A stretch of 15,570 nt of DNA. It comes from Ancylobacter novellus. Lineage in GTDB: Bacteria > Pseudomonadota > Alphaproteobacteria > Rhizobiales > Xanthobacteraceae. Shown here piece by piece: positions 6,473 to 12,499 of the stretch. The stretch lies in assembly GCA_003241485.1 (NCBI GenBank), contig QFQD01000098.1, positions 1 to 15,570 on the forward strand, written 5' to 3'. Below the pieces are notes generated by a model. It searched no databases. It saw only the letters and a list, made by a program, of their open reading frames with translations, and was not told the DNA's origin. The translations under genes were made by a program, and so were the position numbers. The number at the start of each line of letters is the position of its first letter. Within the stretch, counting starts at the first letter, position 1.

Positions 6473-6961
6473 ATGTTTGGAATTTCGCCGCTCGGCTGGC
6501 TGCACACGCTGGGCAGCCTGCCCGCGATACCCGTCGCCTTCTACATGTTCGCCCGCTATGGCCGGATCGTGCCCCGGTCGGTGCCCGGCGCGATCTACCT
6601 TGTCTCCATGCTGATCGGCGCTCTCACCGTGTTCCTGGTCGCCCATCAGCCGGTCAGTTACGGCATCGGCGCGGCCACGCTGCTCATCCTGTTCGCCGGC
6701 TATGGGGTCGGCTTCGTTCCTTTCCTGGGCCGTGCGGGCACCTACATGGAAACGATCTTCCTGAGCCTCAGTGCGTTCCTGCTGATGCTGCCGACGGTAT
6801 CGGAAACCTTGCGCCGCGTACCGGACGGCCACCCCCTCGCGCCCGACATGAACGCGCCGCTGCTTGTCGGCGCCCAGCTCAGTCTCCTCGTCATTCTCAT
6901 CTTCGGCCTGGGCGCCCAGATCATCCACCTTCGCCGGCAGAACAGAACCGCCGCGGCCTAG
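6473..6961 (+). CDS. Small multi-spanning membrane protein of unknown function, TetR-controlled
   Basis: 162 aa, very hydrophobic. Likely membrane segments lie at about residues 7-27, 38-58, 63-86, 91-110 and 128-151, so four to five spans. Histidines H11 (GWLHTLGS, in the first span), H58 (VAHQPVSY, end of the second), H120 and H152 are notable. ETLRRVPDGHPL follows the fourth span, and the C-terminus is basic (HLRRQNR), probably cytoplasmic. I do not recognise an enzyme or transporter family with confidence; the pattern is loosely like small DUF2306-type membrane proteins. The SD GGAAAGGA and its own operator-containing promoter support the start. The gene stands downstream of tetR with a 77-bp gap and its promoter suggests inducible expression, perhaps in response to a small toxic molecule. 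Confidence 0.8.
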   Translation: MFGISPLGWLHTLGSLPAIPVAFYMFARYGRIVPRSVPGAIYLVSMLIGALTVFLVAHQPVSYGIGAATLLILFAGYGVGFVPFLGRAGTYMETIFLSLSAFLLMLPTVSETLRRVPDGHPLAPDMNAPLLVGAQLSLLVILIFGLGAQIIHLRRQNRTAAA

Positions 6962-7004
6962 CCATCCCGCGCCTGTGGCTGGTCTCGCGCGGGGGCGAAT
7001 GGTC

Positions 7005-7032
7005 GTTGGAAATCCGTCGCAGCGCGCCCCGA
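7005..7032 (+). promoter_or_regulatory. Possible heat-shock (RpoH-type) promoter of hslVU
   Basis: GTTGGAA (7005-7011), 15 nt, then CCCCGA (7027-7032) resembles the sigma-32 pattern CTTGAA-N13-15-CCCCAT. hslVU is a classical RpoH target. The match is imperfect, so this is a tentative call; a start near 7040 would leave a leader of about 45 nt. Confidence 0.3.
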
Positions 7033-7062
7033 GTTGCGCTGACGCGACGACCGATTAAGTAA

Positions 7063-7082
7063 GGGGTCTCGCCCGGAGCCCC
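7063..7082 (+). promoter_or_regulatory. Hairpin covering the hslV Shine-Dalgarno
   Basis: GGGG (7063-7066) pairs with CCCC (7079-7082) and CTC (7068-7070) with GAG (7076-7078), with one bulged T at 7067 and a 5-nt loop. The only plausible SD of hslV, GGAG at 7075-7078, is inside this stem two bases before the start codon. This could temper translation and open at higher temperature. Structure read by eye only. Confidence 0.4.
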
Positions 7083-7084
7083 GC

Positions 7085-7630
7085 ATGAAGCACTCTCCCG
7101 ACACGATCTACGGCACAACCATCGTCTCCGTCCGCGCCGGCGGGCGCGCCGCCATTGGCGGCGACGGGCAGGTGACGCTCGGCAATACGGTGATGAAATC
7201 CAACGCCCGCAAGGTGCGCCGCCTCGGCAAGGGCGACGTGATCGGCGGCTTCGCCGGGGCCACCGCCGACGCCTTCACCCTGTTCGAGCGGCTGGAGACC
7301 AAGCTGGAGCAGTATCCCGGCCAGTTGCAGCGCGCCGCGGTCGAGCTTGCCAAGGACTGGCGCACCGACCGCTATCTGCGCCGGCTGGAGGCGATGATGA
7401 TCGTCGCCGACGCCAATGTGACGCTGGTGCTCACCGGCACGGGCGACGTGCTGGAGCCGGAGAACGGCATTGCCGCCATCGGCTCCGGCGGCGGTTTCGC
7501 GCTGGCCGCCGCGCGCGCCCTTGCCGACAGCGGGCAGGATCCGGAGGCCATCGTGCGCAAGAGCCTGTCCATCGCCGCCGATATCTGCATCTACACCAAC
7601 CAGAACGTGGTGGTTGAGACGATCGGATGA
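7085..7630 (+). CDS. hslV: ATP-dependent protease HslVU, peptidase subunit HslV (ClpQ)
   Basis: 181 aa. HslV is the proteasome-beta-like, N-terminal-nucleophile threonine peptidase that forms a double hexameric chamber, fed by the HslU ATPase in the cytosol. The propeptide is MKHSPDTIYG and the catalytic threonine is T11, exposed in TTIVSVR after cleavage. GGDGQVTLGNTVMK, NARKVRRLG and GFAGATADAF are the standard HslV motifs, and IAAIGSGGGFALAAARAL and the C-terminal NVVVETI are also family hallmarks. The start ATG 7085 has GGAG 6 nt upstream within a possible hairpin. It is followed by hslU after 128 bp, unusually far for this pair, because a palindromic repeat lies between them. Confidence 0.97.
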   Translation: MKHSPDTIYGTTIVSVRAGGRAAIGGDGQVTLGNTVMKSNARKVRRLGKGDVIGGFAGATADAFTLFERLETKLEQYPGQLQRAAVELAKDWRTDRYLRRLEAMMIVADANVTLVLTGTGDVLEPENGIAAIGSGGGFALAAARALADSGQDPEAIVRKSLSIAADICIYTNQNVVVETIG

Positions 7631-7637
7631 CATCGCC

Positions 7638-7738
7638 CGTCGTCCCGGAAGCCGACGGCGATCCGGGACCGCGTGACGTTCTCTCATTTTCCTGCGATCC
7701 CGGCTCGGCACCCTGCGGCCGCCGGCCGGGATGACGGC
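7638..7738. repeat. REP-like palindromic intergenic element
   Basis: The element has two internal stems, GTCCCGGA (7642-7649) with TCCGGGAC (7662-7669), and ATCCCGGC (7697-7704) with GCCGGGAT (7725-7732). The outermost ends, CCGTCGTCCCGG (7638-7649) and CCGGGATGACGG (7727-7738), are inverted repeats with 11 of 12 bases matching. The CGTCATCCCGG/CCGGGATGACG motif is typical of abundant short palindromic elements in alphaproteobacterial genomes. No second copy was seen in the window. It occupies almost the whole hslV-hslU gap and would fold in the bicistronic mRNA. Confidence 0.6.
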
Positions 7739-7758
7739 CATCGGAACAGAATCAGCCC

Positions 7759-9069
7759 ATGACCAATTTCTCGCCCCGTGAAATCGTCTCCGAGCTCGAC
7801 CGCTACATCGTTGGCCAGCACAAGGCCAAGCGGGCGGTTGCCATCGCCCTGCGCAACCGCTGGCGGCGCCAGCAGCTGGAAGGGCATCTGCGCGAGGAGG
7901 TTCTGCCCAAGAACATCCTGATGATCGGCCCCACCGGCGTCGGCAAGACGGAAATTTCCCGCCGCCTCGCCAAGCTCGCCGGCGCGCCCTTCCTCAAGGT
8001 GGAGGCGACCAAGTTCACCGAGGTCGGCTATGTCGGGCGCGACGTCGAGCAGATCGTGCGCGACCTCGTGGAGGTGGGCATCGGCCTCATCCGCGACGCC
8101 CGCCGCAAGGGCGTGGAGGCCAAGGCGCATCTGGCGGCGGAAGAGCGGGTGCTCGACGCGCTGGTGGGCGCCACCGCCTCCTCCGGCACGCGCGAGAGCT
8201 TCCGCAAGAAGCTGCGCGACGGGCTGATGGACGAGAAGGAGATCGAGATCGAGATCACTTCCGGCGGCGGCCAGGGCCTGCCGATGTTCGATATTCCCGG
8301 CATGCCGGGCGCGCAGATGGGCGCCGTCTCGCTCGGCGACATGTTCGGCAAGGCCTTTGGCGGCCGCTCCAAGCCGCGCCGCGTGACGGTGAAGGACGCC
8401 CATCCCCTGCTGCTGTCCGAGGAAGCCGACAAGCTGATCGACCAGGATGCCATCGTCCAGGAAGCCATCCGCGCGGTGGAGGAGAACGGCATCGTCTTTC
8501 TTGACGAGATCGACAAGATCGCCGGCTCCGAGCGGCGCGGCGGGGCGGATGTCTCGCGCGAGGGCGTGCAGCGCGACCTGCTGCCGCTGATCGAGGGCAC
8601 CACGGTCTCCACCAAGCACGGGCCGGTGAAAACCGATCATATCCTCTTCATCGCCTCCGGCGCCTTCCACGTCTCCAAGCCCTCGGACCTGCTCCCCGAG
8701 TTGCAGGGCCGCCTGCCCATCCGCGTCGAGCTGGAAGCGCTGACGCGCGAGGATTTCACCCGCATCCTCACGGAGACGGAGGCGAGCCTCGTCAAGCAGT
8801 CGGTGGCGCTGATGGGCACGGAGGGCGTGACGCTCACCATCACCGAGGACGCGGTGGAGGCCATCGCCGACATCGCCGTGCAGGTGAATGCGAGTGTCGA
8901 GAATATCGGCGCGCGCCGGCTGCAGACGGTGATCGAGCGGGTGTTGGATGAGCTGTCCTTCACCGCGCCGGACCGCGCCGGGGAGACGCTGGTGATCGAC
9001 GGCGCCTATGTGCGCGAGCGCGTCGCCGACCTCGCCGGCAATACCGATCTCAGCCGCTACATCCTTTGA
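7759..9069 (+). CDS. hslU: ATP-dependent protease HslVU, ATPase subunit HslU (ClpY)
   Basis: 436 aa, AAA+ unfoldase that recognises, unfolds and feeds substrates to HslV. It begins with the family block REIVSELDRYIVGQ and HKAKRAVAIALRNR; Walker A is GPTGVGKTE (K63, T64) and Walker B is IVFLDEIDKIA (D249, E250). The I-domain inserted between the two Walker motifs (about residues 110-235) is present. GADVSREGVQRDLLPLIEG and FIASGAFHVSKPSDLLPELQGRLPIRVEL mark the rest of the ATPase domain (the second given as FIASGAFHVSKPSDLL and PELQGRLPIRVEL). The C-terminus DLSRYIL is the tail that docks into HslV pockets. There is no strong SD before ATG 7759. It is the last gene of the plus-strand unit; the convergent XRE gene ends 65 bp downstream. 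Confidence 0.97.
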   Translation: MTNFSPREIVSELDRYIVGQHKAKRAVAIALRNRWRRQQLEGHLREEVLPKNILMIGPTGVGKTEISRRLAKLAGAPFLKVEATKFTEVGYVGRDVEQIVRDLVEVGIGLIRDARRKGVEAKAHLAAEERVLDALVGATASSGTRESFRKKLRDGLMDEKEIEIEITSGGGQGLPMFDIPGMPGAQMGAVSLGDMFGKAFGGRSKPRRVTVKDAHPLLLSEEADKLIDQDAIVQEAIRAVEENGIVFLDEIDKIAGSERRGGADVSREGVQRDLLPLIEGTTVSTKHGPVKTDHILFIASGAFHVSKPSDLLPELQGRLPIRVELEALTREDFTRILTETEASLVKQSVALMGTEGVTLTITEDAVEAIADIAVQVNASVENIGARRLQTVIERVLDELSFTAPDRAGETLVIDGAYVRERVADLAGNTDLSRYIL

Positions 9070-9088
9070 ATCGGCTCCGGAACGATAA

Positions 9089-9107
9089 GGCGCGGGACCC
9101 TCGCGCC
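9089..9107. terminator. Weak hairpin after hslU
   Basis: GGCGCG (9089-9094) and CGCGCC (9102-9107) form a 6-bp GC stem with a 7-nt loop, 20 nt after the hslU stop, followed by GCCCGTTTC, which has only three Ts in a row. It may help end hslVU transcription, but it is not a strong intrinsic terminator. Confidence 0.4.
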
Positions 9108-9111
9108 GCCC

Positions 9112-9125
9112 GTTTCACGTGAAAC
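9112..9125. other. parS: parS-like ParB-binding site
   Basis: GTTTCACGTGAAAC is a perfect 14-bp palindrome and equals the inner 14 bases of the conserved bacterial chromosomal parS consensus, tGTTTCACGTGAAACa. Only the outermost, weakly conserved bases differ (C and C here). ParB spreads from such sites and with ParA and SMC organises and segregates the origin region. It lies in the 65-bp gap between the convergent hslU and XRE genes, outside any coding sequence. I saw no second full copy in the window. Chromosomal parS sites cluster within a few tens of kb of oriC, which agrees with the gene content at the right of the window. Confidence 0.8.
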
Positions 9126-9134
9126 CGACCCTCG

Positions 9135-9500
9135 TCACCCCGGACGGCTGAGGATCTTGAGGCGGCCGAGCAGCTCGGCCACCGCTTCCGGCGGCAGGGT
9201 GGCGATCTCGCGCGCGAGCAGATTGGCGAGTTCTGTCGCCTCGGGCGACAGGCCGGCGGTATCGACCACGACGCGCGGATCGGAGATTTCCGCCAGCAGG
9301 CGCAGCGCTTCCGCCTCGTCCCAGATGACGTTGAAATACGCCATGATGCGCTGGAGCATCAGGAAATTGGGCTGCCCGCGCTTGCCGTGCTCCAGCGCCG
9401 AGAGATAGGCGGCGGAGACGCCGATGGAACTGGCCATCTGCGAGAGCGTCACATTGCGCTCGGCGCGCAGTTCGCGCATGCGGCGGCCGAAGGGGGTCAT
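9135..9500 (-). CDS. XRE-family helix-turn-helix transcriptional regulator
   Basis: 121 aa from ATG 9500. Residues about 7-62 form a Cro/C1-type helix-turn-helix: MRELRAERNVTLSQMASSIG then VSAAYLSALEHGKRGQPN, which is the recognition-helix region. The remainder (residues 63-121) is helical and leucine-rich, LANLLAREIATLPPEAVAEL, likely a dimerisation part. This family is a conserved companion of the Smr and mltA genes in Hyphomicrobiales; no target is known to me. The ATG overlaps the Smr stop (ATGA at 9497-9500), indicating coupling. The open frame extends far upstream, up to 10064, because the N-terminal part of the Smr gene is in the same frame; this read-through is due to the frameshift in that gene and is not a real 309-aa fusion protein by design. 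Confidence 0.88.
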   Translation of the reverse strand: MTPFGRRMRELRAERNVTLSQMASSIGVSAAYLSALEHGKRGQPNFLMLQRIMAYFNVIWDEAEALRLLAEISDPRVVVDTAGLSPEATELANLLAREIATLPPEAVAELLGRLKILSRPG

Positions 9501-10064
9501 GCGCCGCTCCCGCGCGAGCGCCGGACCCGCACATAGAGCGCGCCCTCCCCGCCATGGCCGCGCGCGGCGGTCTCGAAGCCCACCACCACGGCGCGCAGCT
9601 CCGGCGCGGCGAGCCATTGCGGCACAAGGCGGCGCAGCACGCCGCGCCCGCCCTCGGCGTGGAAACCGGCCGAGGCGTCGCCCTTGCCGGTGATGACCAG
9701 CACCAGCGAATGGCCGGAGCCCTGCGCGCCGCGCAGGAAGGAAATCAGCCTTCCATAGGCCGCAGCCTGCGTCAGCCCGTGCAGATCGAGGCGCGCATCG
9801 ACCTCGGCGCCGCGCGTGAGGCGGCGGCGCATCTTCGGCTCCAGCGGGGCGAGCGGCGTCAGGGGCGGCCGCCGGAACCTTACGCGGGCTCGGCGGCGGT
9901 GGCGGCGCCTCGGGGGGCTCCGGCGCGGGCGGCGCGGCGAGTTTCGGCGCAGGGCGCAGACGGTCGATGGAGCGGGTGACATGCTCCCACAGCGCCTTCT
10001 CCTCCGCCGCCAGCGGCCGGCGACGACGCGGGCGCGCCTTGCCCTCCGGGTCCCCGTTACTCAT
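9497..10064 (-). pseudogene. Smr-domain protein gene with a single internal frameshift
   Basis: The N-terminal part (from ATG 10064: MSNGDPEGKARPRRRR, then LAAEEKALWEHVTRSIDRLRP) and the Smr domain lie in different frames, although both match what I recall of one rhizobial protein of this family. The Smr part is intact: LDLHG at 9776-9790, VITGKG at 9680-9697, then the glycine-rich GHGGEGALYVRVRR end. Smr domains act as nicking or RNA endonucleases. One extra base, for example in the C runs at 9862-9865 or 9912-9917 (G runs on the plus strand), would explain it; removing it gives 188 codons plus stop. The start overlaps the mltA stop (ATGA) and the end overlaps the XRE start. It may be a sequencing error, a real lesion, or a slippage site. 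An alternative start at ATG 9982 would give 161 aa in the Smr frame with an arginine-rich N-terminus. Confidence 0.8.
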
Positions 10065-11341
10065 TGCGTATCCGAAACGTTCTCGGGAGAGGGGCGGGGC
10101 AGCGGCACGCGGTGGCGCGCGGGATCGAGCGCGCGCGGCAGCAGCACGACAAAACGGCCGGGATGCTGGATTCGTCCGGCCTTTGCCCCCGCTTCATCGC
10201 CGGCACCGAAGAAGATGTCCGCCCGCGCCGGACCGATGATGGCCGAGCCGGTGTCCTGCGCGATCGTCAGCCGCTGGAACGGCTCCAGCGCGCCGCCCGG
10301 CCCGGTCGGCAGGGCGGCGTCGAGGAAGAAGGGCGTGCCATAGACGTGGATCAGCCGGTCCACCGCGATGGAATGGCCGGCGGCGAGCGGCAGGCCCTGC
10401 GCACCCACGGCCCCGTCCTGCGCCTTCAATTCACCGGCGATGCGGAAGAAGACATAGGAGCGGTTCTGCCGCATCAGTTCGCGGCCCTCCTGCGGGTGTT
10501 CGGCGATGTAGGCGCGGATGGCGTCCATCGACATCTTCTCGCGCGGCACCAGCCCGCGCTCGACGAGGAGGCGGCCCACCGGCGTATAGGGCTGGCCGTT
10601 ATGACCGTCATAGTTCAGCCGCAGCACCTCGCCATCGGGCAGGCGCACCCGCACCGAGCCCTGTATCTGGGCGAAGAACGCATCGGCGGGATTACGGACC
10701 CACACCAGTTCCAGCCCCTGGCCCTTCAGCGCGCCGTCCTCGATGGCGCCGCGCTCGTAATAGGGTTCGAGCGCACCGTCGACGCGGCGAAACGCCCTGC
10801 CGCGATTGGACGGCGGGCCATCCCTGGGCGGCGCCTCGACCACGAGGTCGGGCGGGCGGCGATAGAGCGGGGTAGCGAAGTCCGGCGTCTGGACGCGCGA
10901 ACCCGCGATCTCCGGCTCGTAATAGCCGGTGAGAAAACCCTGCGTCTGGTCGAGAGCGGCGATGAGGAAGGGACGGAACTCGCGCTCGAAGAAGGCACGC
11001 GCCGCCTTGGGCGAGGGATGCGCCGGCAGGCGCGCGGCACGCTGGCAGATCGGGCGCAGCGCGGTGAACACCGGGCGCGGCGGATCGACCAGGTCGCCCT
11101 TGCCGCGGATGACGGCGCAGCTGCGGCGGAAGGCGGCGAGGGCCTGCGCCACGCCATCGCCGGCCGGATTCGCGTCCCAGCCCGGAATGTCGGAGAAGGC
11201 GATCGGCTCAAGCGACGCCTGCGGGAACAGAACGGGAGCGGGAGATGCCTGCGCAACACCAGGCCCGCCCCCGGAAACCGGAAGCAGGGGCGATCCCGTC
11301 AGGAGGCAGGACGCAAGGAGGATGAGGACAGCAGCGCGCAC
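10061..11341 (-). CDS. mltA: Membrane-bound lytic murein transglycosylase A
   Basis: 426 aa. It cleaves the beta-1,4 bond of peptidoglycan with formation of 1,6-anhydro-MurNAc ends in the periplasm. The MltA domain begins around residue 90; GFLTGYYEPE (135-144) is the family signature, and PYYERGAI and VRLPDGEVLRLNYDGHNGQPY follow (the latter as VRLPDGEVLRLNYDG and HNGQPY). The C-terminal 3D domain has AQDTGSAIIG (D363) and RADIFFGAGDEAG (D375); these are the conserved aspartates, one being catalytic in the family. The N-terminus is a signal peptide; LASC at residues 9-12 matches a lipobox, but the sequence before it is very short. The start is GTG 11341, the first possible start after an in-frame stop. 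It lies 12 nt after the Tim44-domain gene and overlaps the Smr gene (ATGA). Confidence 0.94.
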   Translation of the reverse strand: MRAAVLILLASCLLTGSPLLPVSGGGPGVAQASPAPVLFPQASLEPIAFSDIPGWDANPAGDGVAQALAAFRRSCAVIRGKGDLVDPPRPVFTALRPICQRAARLPAHPSPKAARAFFEREFRPFLIAALDQTQGFLTGYYEPEIAGSRVQTPDFATPLYRRPPDLVVEAPPRDGPPSNRGRAFRRVDGALEPYYERGAIEDGALKGQGLELVWVRNPADAFFAQIQGSVRVRLPDGEVLRLNYDGHNGQPYTPVGRLLVERGLVPREKMSMDAIRAYIAEHPQEGRELMRQNRSYVFFRIAGELKAQDGAVGAQGLPLAAGHSIAVDRLIHVYGTPFFLDAALPTGPGGALEPFQRLTIAQDTGSAIIGPARADIFFGAGDEAGAKAGRIQHPGRFVVLLPRALDPARHRVPLPRPSPENVSDTQ

Positions 11342-11353
11342 GCCGCCATAATC

Positions 11354-12091
11354 TCACGAAGCCGCTTCGGTGGCGACCAGCTTCCAGTTGGGATCGCGCG
11401 CCCCGAGATCGCGGGCGAAGGTCCACACATCGGTGACATCGACCACCATCTCGGCATCGCCGTCGATGACCTGTCCGTTCTTGTCGCGCGTCACGGAGAT
11501 GAGCTGCGACAGGAAGCGCACCGTGATCTGCGCCGTACGGCCCTTCACACCGGCCTCGATGATGTCCGACTTCTGGATGCCGACGAACTGCGTCTCCATC
11601 TTCTCGCCGCGCTGCTCACGCTCGCTGATGGCGGCATTGAAGCCGTCGAACACTTCGCGGGCGAGCAGGTCCTTCAGCGAGGCGCGGTCGCCATTGGCGA
11701 AGGCGACGACGATCATCTCATAGGCCGCGCGCGCGCCGCCGATGAAATGCTGGATGTTGAAGCCGCGTTCCTGCGCGGCGATGGCGTCCAGCCCGTTGGC
11801 AACGGCCGAACCCACCTCGGCCACACCCGCCCAGCGCGCCGGGGCCGGCTCGTCCGGGTTGCTCGCGACGTCGACCGGTTCGACGGGCTCGGGAATATTG
11901 GCGGGCTCACTGGTGCCGGGGAAATTCACCACCTTGTCCGAGCCGCCGACCGGCGCCTTGGCGGCATCACGGCGCGAATAGGGATCATAGGGCGGCCGCT
12001 CGCGCCCGGTCCTCTGTCCCAGCACGCTGCGCAGCCGTATGAAGATGAATACGGCCAGGGCCAGGAAGATGATCGTATAGATGTCGAACAC
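11354..12091 (-). CDS. Tim44-domain (TimA-type) membrane-anchored protein
   Basis: 245 aa. It starts with one membrane anchor (residues about 4-20, MFDIYTIIFLALAVFIFIRL) and a short basic stretch. A proline- and aspartate-rich linker follows (about 30-95), then a C-terminal Tim44-like alpha+beta domain (about 115-243) with FNIQHFIGGARAAYEMIVVA, FADGD-like FANGDRASLKDLL, TRDKNGQVIDGDAEMVVDV and DVWTFARDL. Bacterial members are thought to be inner-membrane proteins related to the motor adaptor of mitochondrial import; the bacterial role is not firmly established. The start is GTG 12091, giving the conserved MFDIYT beginning. It heads a minus-strand unit with mltA, Smr and XRE and is divergent from secB, a common arrangement in this order. 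Confidence 0.92.
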   Translation of the reverse strand: MFDIYTIIFLALAVFIFIRLRSVLGQRTGRERPPYDPYSRRDAAKAPVGGSDKVVNFPGTSEPANIPEPVEPVDVASNPDEPAPARWAGVAEVGSAVANGLDAIAAQERGFNIQHFIGGARAAYEMIVVAFANGDRASLKDLLAREVFDGFNAAISEREQRGEKMETQFVGIQKSDIIEAGVKGRTAQITVRFLSQLISVTRDKNGQVIDGDAEMVVDVTDVWTFARDLGARDPNWKLVATEAAS

Positions 12092-12119
12092 GTTGCACGC
12101 CGCCGTTGGTTCGCCCCGT

Positions 12120-12133
12120 CGGAACCGGTTCCG
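12120..12133. promoter_or_regulatory. Perfect 14-bp palindrome upstream of the Tim44 gene
   Basis: CGGAACCGGTTCCG is self-complementary over all 14 bases and lies 29 bp before the GTG start of the Tim44-domain gene. It has the size and symmetry of an operator for a dimeric regulator. No known consensus is recognised. Confidence 0.4.
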
Positions 12134-12357
12134 GCAAGGCCTCTCAATGGATGTGGTGCGCGGCGCGGCCGTTTCCAGCGGAAGCGGTGCGCGCCAGCCA
12201 CCCCAGTCTATTTACGTTGTCTGGCCGATTTCGCCAGCCTGACAATGCCGCAAGGTCATCACTTCGCGCGGAAAAGTGGCCGTTTACCGGCGCAAGTTCC
12301 TGACAGTAGTGCAAGGCGAGGGACAACGCCAACCCCACAAGAGGTCGTGACACCCGG

Positions 12358-12377
12358 CAAGGCGGCGCTCCGCCTTG
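12358..12377. other. Hairpin in the secB upstream region
   Basis: CAAGGCGG (12358-12365) and CCGCCTTG (12370-12377) form an 8-bp perfect stem with loop CGCT. If secB is transcribed from the TTGTGA box that begins inside it, this repeat is a DNA site and not part of the mRNA leader. Confidence 0.45.
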
Positions 12378-12403
12378 TGAGCGCGGGGCAACCGTGTTAG
12401 CCA
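12375..12403 (+). promoter_or_regulatory. Possible secB promoter
   Basis: TTGTGA (12375-12380) and TAGCCA (12398-12403) are 17 nt apart. The -10 match to the general consensus is poor, but GTGTTAGCC-like -10 regions are familiar in rhizobial genes. Start would be near 12410, about 90 nt before the ATG. Confidence 0.3.
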
Positions 12404-12499
12404 CACCCGCCCTTTTTGAAGCCTGTTCGCGGCGGCACGGCCGACCGCGCGGCACAGACGCCGGCGCCCTCCCCGGCGCGCCGGGCACGGAGATTTCTG

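Larger units (their letters stand above)
12092..12499. other. Non-coding divergent region between the Tim44 gene and secB
   Basis: 408 bp without a convincing gene; the open frames are shadows. It contains a 14-bp perfect palindrome at 12120-12133 near the Tim44 gene and a broken inverted repeat (TTGTC at 12217-12221 with GACAA at 12241-12245, and TGGC/GCCA inside). It also holds an 8-bp-stem hairpin at 12358-12377 and a possible secB promoter. SD GGAG for secB is at 12489-12492. Confidence 0.6.

Noticed and set aside
7684..8670. 328-codon minus-strand open frame
   Set aside because: Antisense to hslU and crossing the palindromic repeat; composition is that of a shadow frame.
9135..10064. 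309-aa fusion of an Smr N-terminus to an XRE regulator
   Set aside because: The middle third is Arg/Ala/Gly-rich nonsense opposite the intact Smr frame; it exists only because of the frameshift.
10064..12400. 778-codon plus-strand open frame
   Set aside because: Antisense to mltA and the Tim44-domain gene, with no recognisable motif; a codon-bias shadow despite its length.
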